NCBI GenBank assembly: GCA_013396655.1
Contig: WBMV01004464.1
Span: 539,010 to 603,009, forward strand
Source: Campylorhamphus procurvoides
Taxonomy: Eukaryota; Chordata; Aves; Passeriformes; Dendrocolaptidae
Reading direction: 5' to 3'
Length of the DNA: 64,000 nt
The notes under the pieces: generated by a model
What the model was told of the DNA's origin: nothing
What the model saw: the letters and a program-made list of their open reading frames with translations, nothing else
Databases searched by the model: none
Made by a program: the position numbers and the translations under genes
In this document: positions 11,411 through 23,300 of the stretch, in pieces
Position numbering within the stretch: position 1 is the first letter of the stretch
How the letters are laid out: each line of letters opens with the position of its first letter

Positions 11411-13724
11411 CTTTAACACAGAATTTCTTAAGCCATCAGTTGGTATGACCTGCTCATAAAGTCCTAACAATGACAGCACATCCTGTTCTCTTGTGCTTAT
11501 AAAGCAACATTTCTATTGTCAGTTAAACCTCCATTTTCACTACTTGCTTTTTGCTATCTTTGAAAGAGTCTACACAAATATATTTGGGGAGCAAGCACAT
11601 AGTTTACATTGGTGAATGTAGAAAAGGGCTCATTCTTTCCTTTGCACTGTAGGATGTCTAACACACTGATTTGGAACAGTCAAATGTAAACATTCTGAAC
11701 CATTTATAACTTCACTGGTGTCTTTTCTAGCCTGTGCTCATAAGTGGTTATTTTGCATTCTTCGTGTACAAACAATAGATGTGTTTAAAGGAATCTGATA
11801 AAATAATGAACTTGAAGAATAAAGCTTTCATTTTCCTCCCTCTTTAAAAGATCCTTTACGCCCACAACCCATTCCTGTCTATAGACATTATTCCTCTAGT
11901 GATCATAAGGTCACTTGTACCACAGGAAACCTGTGAGCCCTGAGCATACACTGTACTCCCTATTAGCTCATTAGTGCCTCATACCAGCATTCACTTGCAG
12001 TAGCTCTCAATAAAGAAAAAAACTCCAAAGCTTCAATGCCTACCTAATTTGGGCAACAATGTGTGAACCAGAGTAGCACAGACACCATCCCACTTTATGT
12101 TTGTACCTAGTTCAGCATTTACTCTTACAGAAAGGGTGGAACACAAGGCAATAATCAGGGACCTCTACAGCAAATGAGGAAGATCAGGCATCTCTGAGGG
12201 ATAATTTGTCCCACTTATTCTAGACATCTATTTTAGTACGAATCTCCTTCTGGAGATGCCTCTCTTTGCTCCCTGAAGAGTAGCCTAGACAATGAGATGC
12301 CTGCTGGTGGATGAAGTTCATTAAATGCATATTTTCTGTTCTGGCAGTTTGTGACCTACATGTTATACAAAGTGAGACACATCCTACCTCTGCTGCAAAC
12401 AGAGGCACAATGCTTGTCATCCCATGGTGTGAATCAGGGAACCAAACACCTGACATGCAACCCATGCCTGCTAAAATTCAAAGCCCTCCAATGAGCTGCT
12501 GACTTTTTTTTTTTCCAACACTGCATTTACTAAATCCCTTTCAGCCTTGCCAATTATTTCAATTACCTAAAATATTTTCCTATTTGCTTTTGAAACAAAT
12601 CCATCTCCAGCCATCCCAAGGTAGATGTACAGGTTTTAAGCTACTCTTCATTGTTTCTAAGTCCAAGTTTGTTGGACAACAGAGACAGCGTGGAATAACT
12701 TGGCTGTGTCTCTTATATTCTCACTAGAAAACTGCAGCTGTATATTTCATTGTGCTATAATTTGGAAATAAGAGTAAGGAGCAACACTAGAAACCCACGC
12801 TTCAGCAGCAGTTCCTCTGCAAAGGAGACTGGAAAATGTAATTTCCATTTTTTGGAAAACTGCAGTTAGATAATTACGCTATTTAGGGCAGTAGATACTG
12901 GAAAGCAGGAAAAGTTCAAATTGGCCTTCTTATGCTTCTAAGAAGAAATGAGAGACAGGACAGGTTGCAATCTTCCTTTTACAAGAAGACAAGGCTGACA
13001 TATGATCTCTTAAAAAAACCCCAGTGGATGAAATTCCTAGTTTCAGTGGAGTCAGGAATCAGCTTCAGAATCACTGTTTTAATTTTAGGCAAATCTCTAC
13101 TGCCAAAGCCTGGGGTTTGGAGAGCAGCCATTAGTCTCTAACAGCTGTGAAGAGAGATGGGTAGGGAAAGGGCACTCCTAAGTTTCACTGACATGTATTT
13201 GACTTGGGGAACTTTACAGAGAGGACTAGAGAATTACTAAGTGGTCTACAATGACAAATACAGTAAGTTATATAATTACCAGTACAGCTGTACTGCAGGC
13301 TTTGACTTGGAGTCCAGTTGCCATCCCAGTGGCCTCACAACTGCCCACTTCTAAAGCAATACTGTTACATTTCTCTAACCTGAAGAGAAATTACAATGCC
13401 CATTCCCAGTTCCTGGACTGAGAGTACGTGAAAGGTGGAGCCCATTTGATGGCACAGGTGTGTCAGCTGCTCTGATTCTGCTTTAAATATATATTTTACT
13501 CAAAATCTCAACTCTCACACATTATTTCTTGCATTGCCCCTTTATCTGAAACAGATGACTCAATCCCAATTTAATACTAAATATCATCTGGGAAAAAATC
13601 TTAGCAGCTGCTTCACAATCATGCTTTTTTCCTCTCTGGCATTAAGGGAGCATAAACACTTATTAAAGTTTAAAAGCGAAAGGAAATTTGAAGATTAAAA
13701 TAATGTTTAATTAGTAGCTATAAT

Positions 13725-13885
13725 GCTCATCATCTTTTAGGTGCACAACACAAAGCAATTCATAAGAATGATTACTGTTATCCCCATCTTACACAGAAAT
13801 GAGTTGATTAAATTATCTGCCTAATGACACACTTCGTGTTAGATTCCAGATCTGGCCCCCAGTTCTGTGCTATACCAACTAGGTC
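13725..13885 (-). mobile_element. MIR-like (CORE-SINE) relic
   Basis: The plus strand shows tgttatccccatcttacaca, then gaaatgagttgattaaatta, tgacacact and ttccagatctggcccccagt. This matches the order of the antisense MIR consensus (ttatccccattttacagatg, gaggttaagtgact, gtcacaca, gggattcgaacccaggt). It is the clearer of the two MIR-like copies. Confidence 0.65.
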
Positions 13886-16490
13886 ACATTTAGCAGTGTA
13901 CAATTTTTAAATATTCCCAGTTCTATATTCATCAATATCTGTGATCTTAATACTTCACTTTTTTTTTTTACTTCAGTGACACATTACTTCACCTTTGTTA
14001 ACATTGTATCAGCACAATATACAGAAACAAAAAAAAAAGAAAAAAAAGTATTTCTCAGTTGAGCCTTGACATGAAAAGATACTGCATTGTCCTACTGGAA
14101 TGAGAGTTACTACACCAGCAGGTAAACCTCTGCTAAATATTCATTGTTCCAGTTCAAGGGAGAGTTGGTAAGTGGCAGGACAGGAGAACCAGAGTCAAGA
14201 GAGCCAGTGTTCTCTGTAGAGAGCGGAAGGATTTGCAGTGCATGCATAAGACTCAGGTACATCAAACACCCACCAAGATCACTCTCCTGTGCAGCTTCCT
14301 CCAGTCAAAAGGCTGAGCCTCTTTTTAAGTGAATACACAGTCAAGAACAGTCAAGGTTCCTGTCCGAATTGCACTCATAACTCACAATCTCCATGTACAG
14401 TTGAAAACTACATTAAATTACCAAAGCTGAGAGAACTTTCAAGAGAAAGCACATGTGGGGTTGAATAATCAAAAGCAGCACTGTGAATTTCATCCAAATT
14501 ATCTTAGAAAAGTACACAGCAGGCCAGTTCAATATTAGAACAATTTTGATCACCTAGTCTAGGACTCACTGACCTGACATGTACACATGCCCAGGAGCCT
14601 GAGCTGCTGAAATCTCCTGTCAGATCCACAAGAGAAAGGTGTAAGATTTCTTTGAAGGGAAGACACTCAATCACAAGACAGATTTGTCTGAAAGAGCAGG
14701 ATACACTTGTAACAAGCTTTAAGATCTCTGGCAGTGGCAGGGAATGGTGTAAAGACTAACTGGTCTTTGCCTAAAGCAGGTTATGCTGTTTCAATGATGA
14801 AAGTCTGGACATGATTAAGTAGCAAAATAGGACTAACATGCTGTGCTTTCGGTTTTGTTGTGAGGCTTTGGGAGGTAAAGCTAATTAACAAAGAACAATT
14901 TTCCATAGTTCATTAAACAATGTTGCTTAAAGTTCACTGTATCACTTTACCTAAATTTCAGTGTCTCCTTTTGCATATCATCAAGACATTCTTCTGTGGT
15001 GGTGGTTTCTAGGACTTGATTCAACTGTATCCATCAAGATAATATTGATTTCCATTCTTTTATTAAAGACTGACATCCCCAACCCTTTGAATTGTTAACT
15101 GGATGATGTATTAACATCTGAGGGGAAAGCGCTGTTTTCTTCCAAAACAGACCTTCTTCCTCTGGAGCAGCCAAGGAAAAACAAAATCAGCATGGATTTA
15201 CTCATCACACCTTATGCCTAATGTTTGTTGGGAATTATTCTGTAGAGGTTATTGCATCACTCTGTCTATAAATACCTGCTTAACTTTAGAATTAAGCTAC
15301 AAAATTTAATATCCAATTTCAATCCCCAGACAATACTTAACGCCCAATTAAATAAATCATTAAATGTTAAATTAATAGCCAATTAAAATTTAATACTTGA
15401 TCCTGATTTATCATCCTAAGAGTCCTCTCATGACTTCCTGTTTCTACAGTTGGAATAGCAAACCTATGCCCTACTAACTCATCACTAGCAAAAGAAAGTT
15501 ATTTCCCACTGCAGAATATGTATGGGAGTGGAAAAGAGTAAGTTCAGCATTTCTGATGGAGTTTTTCCTTCAGGAAGTAAACTTCATTGCATAAAATTAT
15601 AATGTACTTTGCGTCAAAATATGTGCTTCCCTCAGCTTCAGACAGGGACACAATATTAACAAATGTAAGACACAAAATATTCTGGTTTAACTTATGGTAA
15701 AGAGATAATCATGGAAAAAAAGACCCAGAACTAGTCCTGCCAGTCTTGCAAAGCTGATGCAGGTGAGGTGTGCTGAGGTAACATGGCTGGACCTGAGGAA
15801 AGAGCTCATACAGGCTTTTGTCTTTTCATCCTATAACTAGAGTAGGTTGGATACAAGCAGTAACTGATCTACTTTAGCTCCTTAATGAGTATTTTACCTA
15901 CCCCAGTTTGGTGCTAGTGAATAGGAAAGTTCCTGGGGGTCTGTTTTTGCTCATTCTTTAGCATCACGTCTCAGGACATACTGGAGGAATGGATGTTGGG
16001 TATCTCCCAGAGCCCTGTTTCTAGTTAGGATAGCTGGTATTTTTGTAGCCTGACCATAAGCACTTCCAACTTTAATTAGATGTCCTTACACCTCCATCAT
16101 TAATCACTAGAAGATAAAGGGCTTCATATTTTCCTTCTGTGCTTCTACAGCCTCCTGTCCAAAGGGCCTTTGATTGAGGATGGAGACTTTAAATGCTGCT
16201 ATAGTAGAGATTTTAAAAGCCAGTGCCCTGAAAAACAATCTGCTTTCTCCTGTCATGGAAAATACCTTCTGAGAACATAATGACATGACAATTATTGTTA
16301 CCTGCAGGCCCTACTCTGACTGAAACATCTCTTTCTTGCAAAGTGCCTGTGATTGGTGATATCAAATACTTTTGGATAGTGGGAGGCCAATTTTCAAGCA
16401 CAAATATTTGAATAGCACATTCAGATTTTATATGCAGAGAAGTAGGCGTAAATGCCTGACTGTGCAATTGTTTAGGCATAAAATTGACTA

Positions 16491-16559
16491 TTGAGTTTTA
16501 TTGCTAAATTCAAATTTAAATTGAATTGTTAAATTCAAATAATTCAGTTCAAAACTCAA
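16491..16559. repeat. AT-rich imperfect palindrome (~69 bp)
   Basis: The outer arms ttgagtttt (16491-16499) and aaaactcaa (16551-16559) are perfect reverse complements. The interior repeats taaattcaaat twice and contains the near-palindrome ttcaaatttaaattgaa. The whole can fold as a long, AT-rich hairpin. No known transposon was recognised. Confidence 0.65.
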
Positions 16560-18833
16560 AGCCTTCACAAGAGAAATTTCCTGTTACTTAATGGTGGCTG
16601 AGAGGAAGAATTTATTCAATTGTGTTACTGTTTAAAGAGCATATGTTTGCAGAGATTACTCCTTCCCCATGTAGGAGCTAAAGGCTTACCTATTACCAGT
16701 TCAAGCCAGTAGGCAGAGCCAGCTGGAAAAATATGCTCAAGACTTCTTGCAGGCAGAAGAACGGGTTGAAATCTGCTGTTTTGAGGCTTAATCAGTTCTG
16801 CATATTTACAGCACTGCTTTATTTTGCAGGTTCTTCGACAGACATTGCGTTCTGCAAAGGTAAATAATGCAGAGTGAGACAGTTGCACCTGTGCCATTAC
16901 CAGAGTGTGGGTTTGAAAGTAATTTCTGAACATTTTGATGTGTCTATTGACACACTGTGAGAGTGAGGGTGGGCATGTACACACAAAATATTTCCAGTAG
17001 ACATTAGCTTTTGTGGAGACTATTGCAAGGGGTGATAAAATAGCCAGGTAAGAAAAACAACAGCACTCATTTTTCTGTACTGTATGGTTGTAATCCTGGG
17101 AAACACGTTCTTAAACTATGCAACAAATTCTGATACATTTGAAGTCATAATTTTAAATTTTATATATTTTGCTTTTTGACCCAGGATTTTACTGTTACCC
17201 CAAATTTATAACTTTTAAAGATGTTAGATAATTTTAAAAAAAGAGATATTTGGTCCTGATCTAACTTCAAGAAATGACGTATCCTAGGGAAGTGAAGCAA
17301 TTAGCTGATTATCTTCCCTGCTTCAGAAGAAAAAATATCTTACATTATGTGGTTTCTACTTAGCCCTTGGGTTTTGAATACCTCTACTTTTTCAGGACTG
17401 AAAGCTTGTTTGTACCCTGGATGCTTGAGTTTTGCCCAGGCTTCTTGTCAGCTTGTGTTCTGTCTGCTTTGCCATCCTCTCTTCTGGTTTCTGCCAATTT
17501 ATTTTACTTTATGTACACTCAGAATGTTGCATTTTGATCACATGATCCTCTTTTAGCATAATTTCCAATATAACTCTAAATTCATTTTCAAGGGCATTGA
17601 TGGACTACGTCACCCTGTGCTTGCTTGGCCTTCTAGGCCAGCACCTACCCAAAACATTAAATTTTAAAACACCTTTGACCAACCTTCATTCTCCTCTTTG
17701 CCCATGGGAGCTGCTCATTCACAAAACTCATGTTGTTGTTGCTCAGATCTCTCCTTAAAGCTTTCCTTTTTTCTGGTGCTAATGGGGAAAAAAAATTCCA
17801 TTAGGCAACTGGAGTTCTACCAACAGCTTGATTTATTGGGTTGACTAATATTGCTTCCTTAATGCCTGACATCCCTCTCCCTGTATGTATTAATCAGCTC
17901 CTTTTTGAGGCAAAGGGTTCTGTATGCATAAAAACGAAGGGGTTTAAATAAGGAGGTTATGCAACACATATTGTGTGATGTTTACATTGCATAGCTGCAA
18001 AAGAGTCTTAATGCCTACAATGAAACAAGTAATTTGGTGGTTTCAAAGCTAGCTTGCTTTATATAATACCTTATCACAAATTCCACTGGACTATACGTAA
18101 ATATTTAAATCTGAGAAGCAAGCATACCTGTTTTTTTCTTTCAGTGTTCTTCAGGACACAAGCAGTCGCTTGTATATTAATTTCCTATTATTTACTTGTG
18201 TTTCCTTGTTTTTCCCCTGCAGAAAATCCTGAAAATAATTAGGGTCATCTCTTTGACAGAAATCACTTAAGATTACCTATAGTTAACATGGAAATTGGGA
18301 TGCCTGATTTCCATGGTGTGAAGAACATCAACTCTCTTATCATGGCACACTGAGGAAGTTTTTGTGCCTTTTCATACATAAATTCATACATAAATATGTT
18401 TGAATGCAGTAGAAAAGTAGTCAGTGGAGAGACTTGATAAAATTGGTGGGAAAGGCTTTAAAAATGAATTTAACACAAGTGTGGGGCGGGATTCTTGGAG
18501 AAAACGGAGGATGAGCCAGCACACGGAAGGAATATCCCTCTGATGGGGATTTTTGGAGTTCAGGTGTCTCTGATAATGGATGGAACCACAGAGAAAGCAC
18601 AAAGCTGAGCACCAAGGGTTTCCAGTGCAATGGATGAGTCAATACCTTCTTGGCCTTGGGTATTCTCTTAATTTTTTTGGTCTTCTTCCTCCCACATGCA
18701 CTGCTGGGAAGGTCTTATGGTGGAGTACATTGGGTCACTGTTGAACACCATTGGCCAGCTCACTGACATAGTCTCCATTTAACTACTTGGTTAGAAAGAG
18801 CATAGAGTTAAACATTATGAAGAAATTCTAATG

Positions 18834-19023
18834 TGAGGGTGGGCAGGCCCTGGCACAGGTTGACCAAAGCAGCTGTGGCTGCCCCATCCCTGTGTTTAAA
18901 ATCAGGTTGGACAGGGCTTGGAGCAACCTGGGATAGTGGAAAATATCCCTGCCCGTAGCAAAGGGTTGGAACTCAATGGTATTTAAGGTTCTTTCCATCA
19001 CAAACTATTCAGTGGTTCCGTGA
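18834..19023 (+). mobile_element. CR1 LINE 3' end, sense orientation, next to the KDM3A promoter
   Basis: The plus strand reads ccctggcacaggttgaccaa, gctgtggctgccccatccct, atcaggttggacagggcttg and ggaactcaatggtatttaag. These are the sense-strand CR1 blocks in order, ending in a decayed terminal repeat. It ends roughly 235 bp before the YY1 motif at 19258, so it bounds the CpG-rich promoter region. Of the CR1 pieces found here it is the only plus-oriented one. Confidence 0.88.
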
Positions 19024-19257
19024 TCTTGGCTTGGCTATTTTCAGACCACACCGGTCTAGTGTGAAAGGAACAAACTGGTGGAAGCCATTTCCTTGGAGAC
19101 ACAACCACACAACCCACATCAACCTCAACCGGAGCACCTTCCACACCCTCCCATCCTCCCAGGGAAGCTGGGGCACGCCTTATTTTCACCCCATTTCGCC
19201 ATTGTCCCCTCCCGAGCCCCGCCAGGCCCTGCTGGGGCCCTTGCCCCTCAGCCCAAC

Positions 19258-19268
19258 AAGATGGCGGC
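19258..19268 (+). promoter_or_regulatory. YY1 site (AAGATGGCGGC)
   Basis: An exact match to the YY1 core AAnATGGCGGC. In many CpG-island promoters this motif sits just downstream of the transcription start, in the direction of transcription, so a start near 19250 is possible in addition to one nearer exon 1. Confidence 0.65.
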
Positions 19269-19296
19269 GCTCCCGCAGGTGGCGGGCACCTCCCCG

Positions 19297-19308
19297 CGCG
19301 CATGCGCA
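19297..19308. promoter_or_regulatory. NRF1 site (CGCGCATGCGCA)
   Basis: All 12 positions fit the NRF1 consensus YGCGCAYGCGCR, with the palindromic core GCGCATGCGC. Its place about 30 bp from the YY1 motif is typical of housekeeping promoters. Confidence 0.65.
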
Positions 19309-19694
19309 GCAGCTCCGCGCAGGTGCCACCGCCCCCCGTGCTATATCTGAGTACGCCGCGAGCCGCACGTATAACCGGTCGCCTCACACCCCCCGCCCTG
19401 CTCTCCCGCCGATCCCTCCGCCGCCGACCAAAGGCGGCTCTCACAGGCCAAAAGCTCGGCACGCCCGCGGCAGGAGCGCGCGCCTGCTGAGGTATTCCAG
19501 CCCACAGCGCCCCCGTGCTGCCCTCAGGGCCGGGCTTCGGGCGCCCCCCACCCATACCCCGCGAGGGACTCCTTTCCTCGGAGCGCCGGCGGAAGGATAC
19601 TTCGCTTTTTTTTTTATTATTTTTTTCTAATCCGCCATCTGCTGAGCAACGGTTTGGGGGGCGTGGCCGGGCGCGCGGGCCCCGCCCCTGCCGT

Positions 19695-19699
19695 CCAAT
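19695..19699 (+). promoter_or_regulatory. KDM3A: CCAAT box with adjacent GC boxes
   Basis: CCAAT lies just downstream of a ccccgcccc GC box and about 120 bp before the putative exon 1 donor. That spacing fits an NF-Y/Sp-driven start site around 19750-19790. Confidence 0.5.
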
Positions 19700-19732
19700 C
19701 GCGGCGGGAGGCTCGGCGCGGGCCCCGCCTCC

Positions 19733-19733
19733 N
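19733..19733. other. Single ambiguous base in the promoter
   Basis: One N sits inside a GC-rich run (cgcctcc N gctcgg). Unlike the N at 3699, no duplicated flanks are visible on its two sides. Some promoter bases may be missing here. Confidence 0.9.
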
Positions 19734-19759
19734 GCTCGGGGGGCGGGAGGCGCTGAGGG

Positions 19760-19820
19760 CGGTGGGACCCGCTCCGGGAGGGACCGCGGGGCGCGCCGGC
19801 AGCGGGGCCGGGGGCAGCAG
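19760..19820 (+). other. KDM3A: Probable non-coding exon 1 of KDM3A (3' boundary only)
   Basis: A consensus donor (ggcagcag|gtgagg) follows 19820. Placing a 5'UTR exon here agrees with the known KDM3A structure, in which the start codon lies in exon 2. The 5' limit given is a guess. The intron would run to an acceptor at 20155 or 20168, just before the start codon, after a pyrimidine-rich tract. Confidence 0.5.
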
Positions 19821-20173
19821 GTGAGGGCAAGGGCAGGGCTGGAGGGCTGCCCGGGCAGGCGGGACGCGGGGGTGTGGGTTAGGCGGAAGGAGCTTGGCCC
19901 GGCCGCCTGCCTCCCTTCCTCCCTTGGGCTGCCGCCCGGCGCTCCGGCTGCTCGGAGGAGGGAACAAAGAGGCGGCGGGGGTGGGAATGGCCGGGCGCTG
20001 CGCTGTAGCCATTGTGGGAGTACCCTCTGGTGTTTCCTGGTGGGCAGCGATTCCAGGACCGTGGGCAGGGGGTGCCCGGCAGGGCAGGGAGGAAGCGCTC
20101 ACCGCCCTGCTCTGTGTGTGTCTCTCTCCTCCTCCCCTCGGTGTCCTCCCCGAAGCCCTCCCGATGAGTTAAA

Positions 20174-20344
20174 ATGGTGCTGAGACTCGAGGGGAGCTGG
20201 TCGCTGCTCGTGGGCAAGAGGTTCCTGTGCCTGTCGGAGGAGGAGGACAGGCCGTGGGACGCCGCCCGTATCGTGGAATGGCCCTGGAAGTCGGGCAGGA
20301 TCCGGGCAGTGTCACACACAGACATATCCAAGCCGGACCTGAAG
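20174..20344 (+). CDS. KDM3A: KDM3A coding exon 1, residues 1-57
   Basis: It carries the start codon and ends DLK before the donor gtaagc. The 5'UTR part of this exon probably begins at 20169 (after gatgag) or 20156. The conserved blocks EWPW and AVSHTD identify it. Confidence 0.93.
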
Positions 20345-23300
20345 GTAAGCGGGAACTTTGGGCAGAGAGAGGGCTCGGCGTGTGTGGGGTGTGTGTACAC
20401 GTGTGTGCCCACGCCGCTCCCGGGGGAAAAAGGTCTGCTTGGCCAACACGCTTGGAAACATGTGCACCTCTGCTTGTGCTAATGCCGGGAATTACCTCGA
20501 AATAGTCATAAATGTGCTTTCTTCCACCAGTGTTTTGAAAACCAGATGGTTTTGGGTGTTACTTTTTGCCGCACCCGCCGTCCCGAGGTTTTATTTCTGT
20601 GTATTTCCTGGATGTAATTTGAGGTGTTGCCAGCTATGGACGGTTTTCTTCCCCCCGGAGATGAAAGTGAAACTCTCCAGTGTTGTTTGGAGTGGTGACT
20701 TTTCCTTCCTGCTCTTGGGAGCAGCTGGTCATGAACAAGTACTTGAGTCTTGAAAGACGCACCAAATTCATGTTTGATGTTGGAGGTTTCTCGGACTCTT
20801 CTTGCATGGTGGCCACCTTTAATGATTATCATCGGGGTTTTTAAACACGTAGTCAGTTGTTTGCAAGCGTGGTGTAATTTGTTAGCTGTACTTTTTGCCT
20901 GGAAGTCAAGGGTCTTTTATGGTTTGGCTGCGAAGTTCTTAAGGGGCTTTATTTGGCAGCTGTAGTCAGTAAAAGTATCCAGCCATATCTGGGCACTTGC
21001 TGGAGTTTACAGGGAGTACAGAGTGAGTACTTACTCCCCAAGGACAAAACTCCATTGTAACAGTGGCCTCGTCCTTCCTTCTACAAGGAACTTTGGTGTT
21101 TGTCCTGTGACAGCAAGAACAGCACCATTTTCCTTTTTTTTTTCCCTTGCCTCTTTTTTTGATGGGAAGAGCTTGGTGACCTCTGATTAACTGAAGAAGC
21201 ACCTCTTTTTATCAAACAAAAGGAAACTGTCGGTGCTTACAACTCTTTCCGGGAAGCACGAACTTTGTTACGAGGTTCTTGTTGTGGATGTGCGACAGGG
21301 GTGGAGCTTTGTCCATCTTTGGGCGCGGGGCTGTGCTTGTGGTGAGGAGGAGATTGGTGCAGAAAGCTCCTCGTGAGGACTTTCCCTGCAAAAAGGAGAA
21401 GGAGCAGGTGCTGTTGCGGGCTCTATTGTGAGCTTTGTGGCTGGTTACGGTTCTGCTAGAAGCGACTGAGTTGATGAGTTCTCCAGTTCAAGTGTTAAAG
21501 AAGTTGCGGAGTGGACAATGGAGGCGTGGAGAGCTTTGTACCAAAACACGTCCCATCTCCTTTCCTCTCGAGGCTCTGTGAAAGCGTGATTGATAGTAAG
21601 ACCCAAAATAGTAATGGATTGAGAGGGGGAATTAAGTATTTCTGCTATAAGAGAGAAGCAGTACTTATCTTTACAATTTTACCTTTTGTGTAGAAGGACT
21701 GTCAACTACTGTCGAAATCATTGTCTCAACTGCATTTTCCTGTTTGTGCAGGTTGATGCTGTAGACAAAACAAGCCATTCTGGTTCTGGTACTTGTTATT
21801 TGCTTATCTCCTTCATTGTTTCTGTGCACCTCAAAATGACTAGGTTCATTTCTGCACCCATTAGTTCGATGACTCCTGGCTGTGGTAATGCTGTTTAGTG
21901 TGCGTGTTTTCACTTGCCTTTCCCTTGAGAGGGAGGGTAAACACCAGGAAATGTTTCTAAGACTCACTCAATTGAGATTACTCTGCTGTTTAGTTTAATG
22001 TCTATAGACCGGATTGTTATGTTTTGTGGGAAGAGGGAATAATTTTTCCAAGAGTAGAGTCCTTTCCAAGAAGTTCTAAATACTGTATTCAGGCAAAGTT
22101 CTATTTGTGGGCTTTCCCAGTCATTTGCTGATCTCCCCATGTTGCCTGTGAAAGAAGGGTAATGCCATCCCAAAGAGCTTGGTCAAGCCACCATATTTTT
22201 ACCATGAAGTGACAGTTGTTTTCCCTTTGGAAAGTTTGTTTTTGAGATTTGTGAGGATAAATGGTAACTAAAAGCAAGGAAGAAAAGTCCTTCACGTTAC
22301 ATAATTGGATCACCTTTACTGGCTTACTGTCATTTGTGCTTTCAATAAGTTCTCTAAAGTTATTCTTTGAGACTGTTCTTAAAATATTTCTGGAAAAGAC
22401 AGGTTGTTTATTAAACTGCTCTAGAATTTGTGGAAAATTCATGTGCCCCTACTGCAGGCAGTCCTTTAGTTTTAGTTTTTGTGTGTGTTCTTTTCCCTGC
22501 TTGTAAACAGTGGTGACAGTGTTAAGACATTTAACTGTCCTTGAGCAGCACAGGACTTTCTGAAATGGGAAGTTGTAAAGTTAAATGGGAATATTAATGT
22601 TTTATGTGACAGTAATGATGATAAATCAGTTACCATTGATTATGACCTATAAAATACTGGGTCAGCCTGGGATGCTTTAGTGATTGCTTGATTGTGTGAC
22701 AGAAAGGCAATGAATGTGCTAGTATTATAGCAGTTTCAATGTTTTTGTTTTTTTTTATTTTTGGGTAAATTGGTGTTTGTTTGTCCTTTACCATGTTGAA
22801 TGTGTCTAAATTTTATGGGTAGTCACTCCTTCACTTTGCTTCCTTTCTGTAGATCTGTGTAGAATTTGATGATGAGCCATGGGAAAAACGAAGATGGATG
22901 GAAGTCTACAGCCGTACAATGTTAGCATTCCTGGTGGAGCAAAAGCTGGTGCTGGCTGAAAGAAAATCCCAATCCATGCCTGCTGTCCAGTGGCCTGCAA
23001 TGGCAAGTACATGCTTGGCTTGACTCACTTTGGTTCTGCACTTCCATCTTCTGGGGACAGTGCTGTCACATGTGTGGATTTCTCCAGTACAGCCTTAGTT
23101 TAGGTGTTATGTGAAGGGACACTTAAATATCTGTATAGCTGGAGCTGGGCAGAGCTTGTCAGTGTTTGAAGTTGGTTACTGTGGACACAGGAGTGTATTT
23201 TTCTGACTTTATTTCTCTCCTAAACCACTGTTCTGTACAACGTTAGCTCCTTTTCCCTCCAGTCTCATGGTTTCTTCCTTCTTTCACGAAATTGCAGTTA

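Larger units (their letters stand above)
7012..18833. other. Intergenic region without recognisable genes
   Basis: Scanning both strands, I saw no exon with flanking splice sites and a familiar protein, and no tRNA, rRNA or snoRNA. The ORFs here are short (at most about 140 codons) and of low complexity in their translations. The region is moderately AT-rich and carries isolated CR1 and MIR-like relics, a short tandem repeat and inverted repeats listed separately. Distal regulatory elements could be present but cannot be called without comparison to other species. Confidence 0.7.
19200..19870 (+). promoter_or_regulatory. KDM3A: CpG island and promoter region of KDM3A
   Basis: The base composition switches abruptly to GC- and CpG-rich DNA here, ending near the first splice donor of the gene. 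It contains a YY1 motif (19258-19268), an NRF1 motif (19297-19308), a CCAAT box (19695-19699) and GC boxes (ccccgcccc at 19680-19688; ggggcggg near 19740-19747). There is no convincing TATA box, so dispersed initiation typical of CpG-island promoters is expected. HIF core motifs (RCGTG) occur at 19366-19370 (minus strand) and 19661-19665. KDM3A is a known hypoxia-induced HIF target, but whether these sites are the functional ones is inference. Confidence 0.8.

Noticed and set aside
19031..19630. 199-codon plus-strand ORF over the promoter (and antisense 185-codon ORF at 18998-19555)
   Set aside because: Long ORFs arise by chance in GC-rich CpG islands. The translations are Pro/Arg/Ala-rich without homology that I recognise, and they start inside a CR1 tail.
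19515..20183. 222-codon plus-strand ORF ending just past the KDM3A start codon
   Set aside because: It is in another frame than KDM3A, spans the N and the inferred exon 1 donor, and is low complexity. It is a composition artefact.
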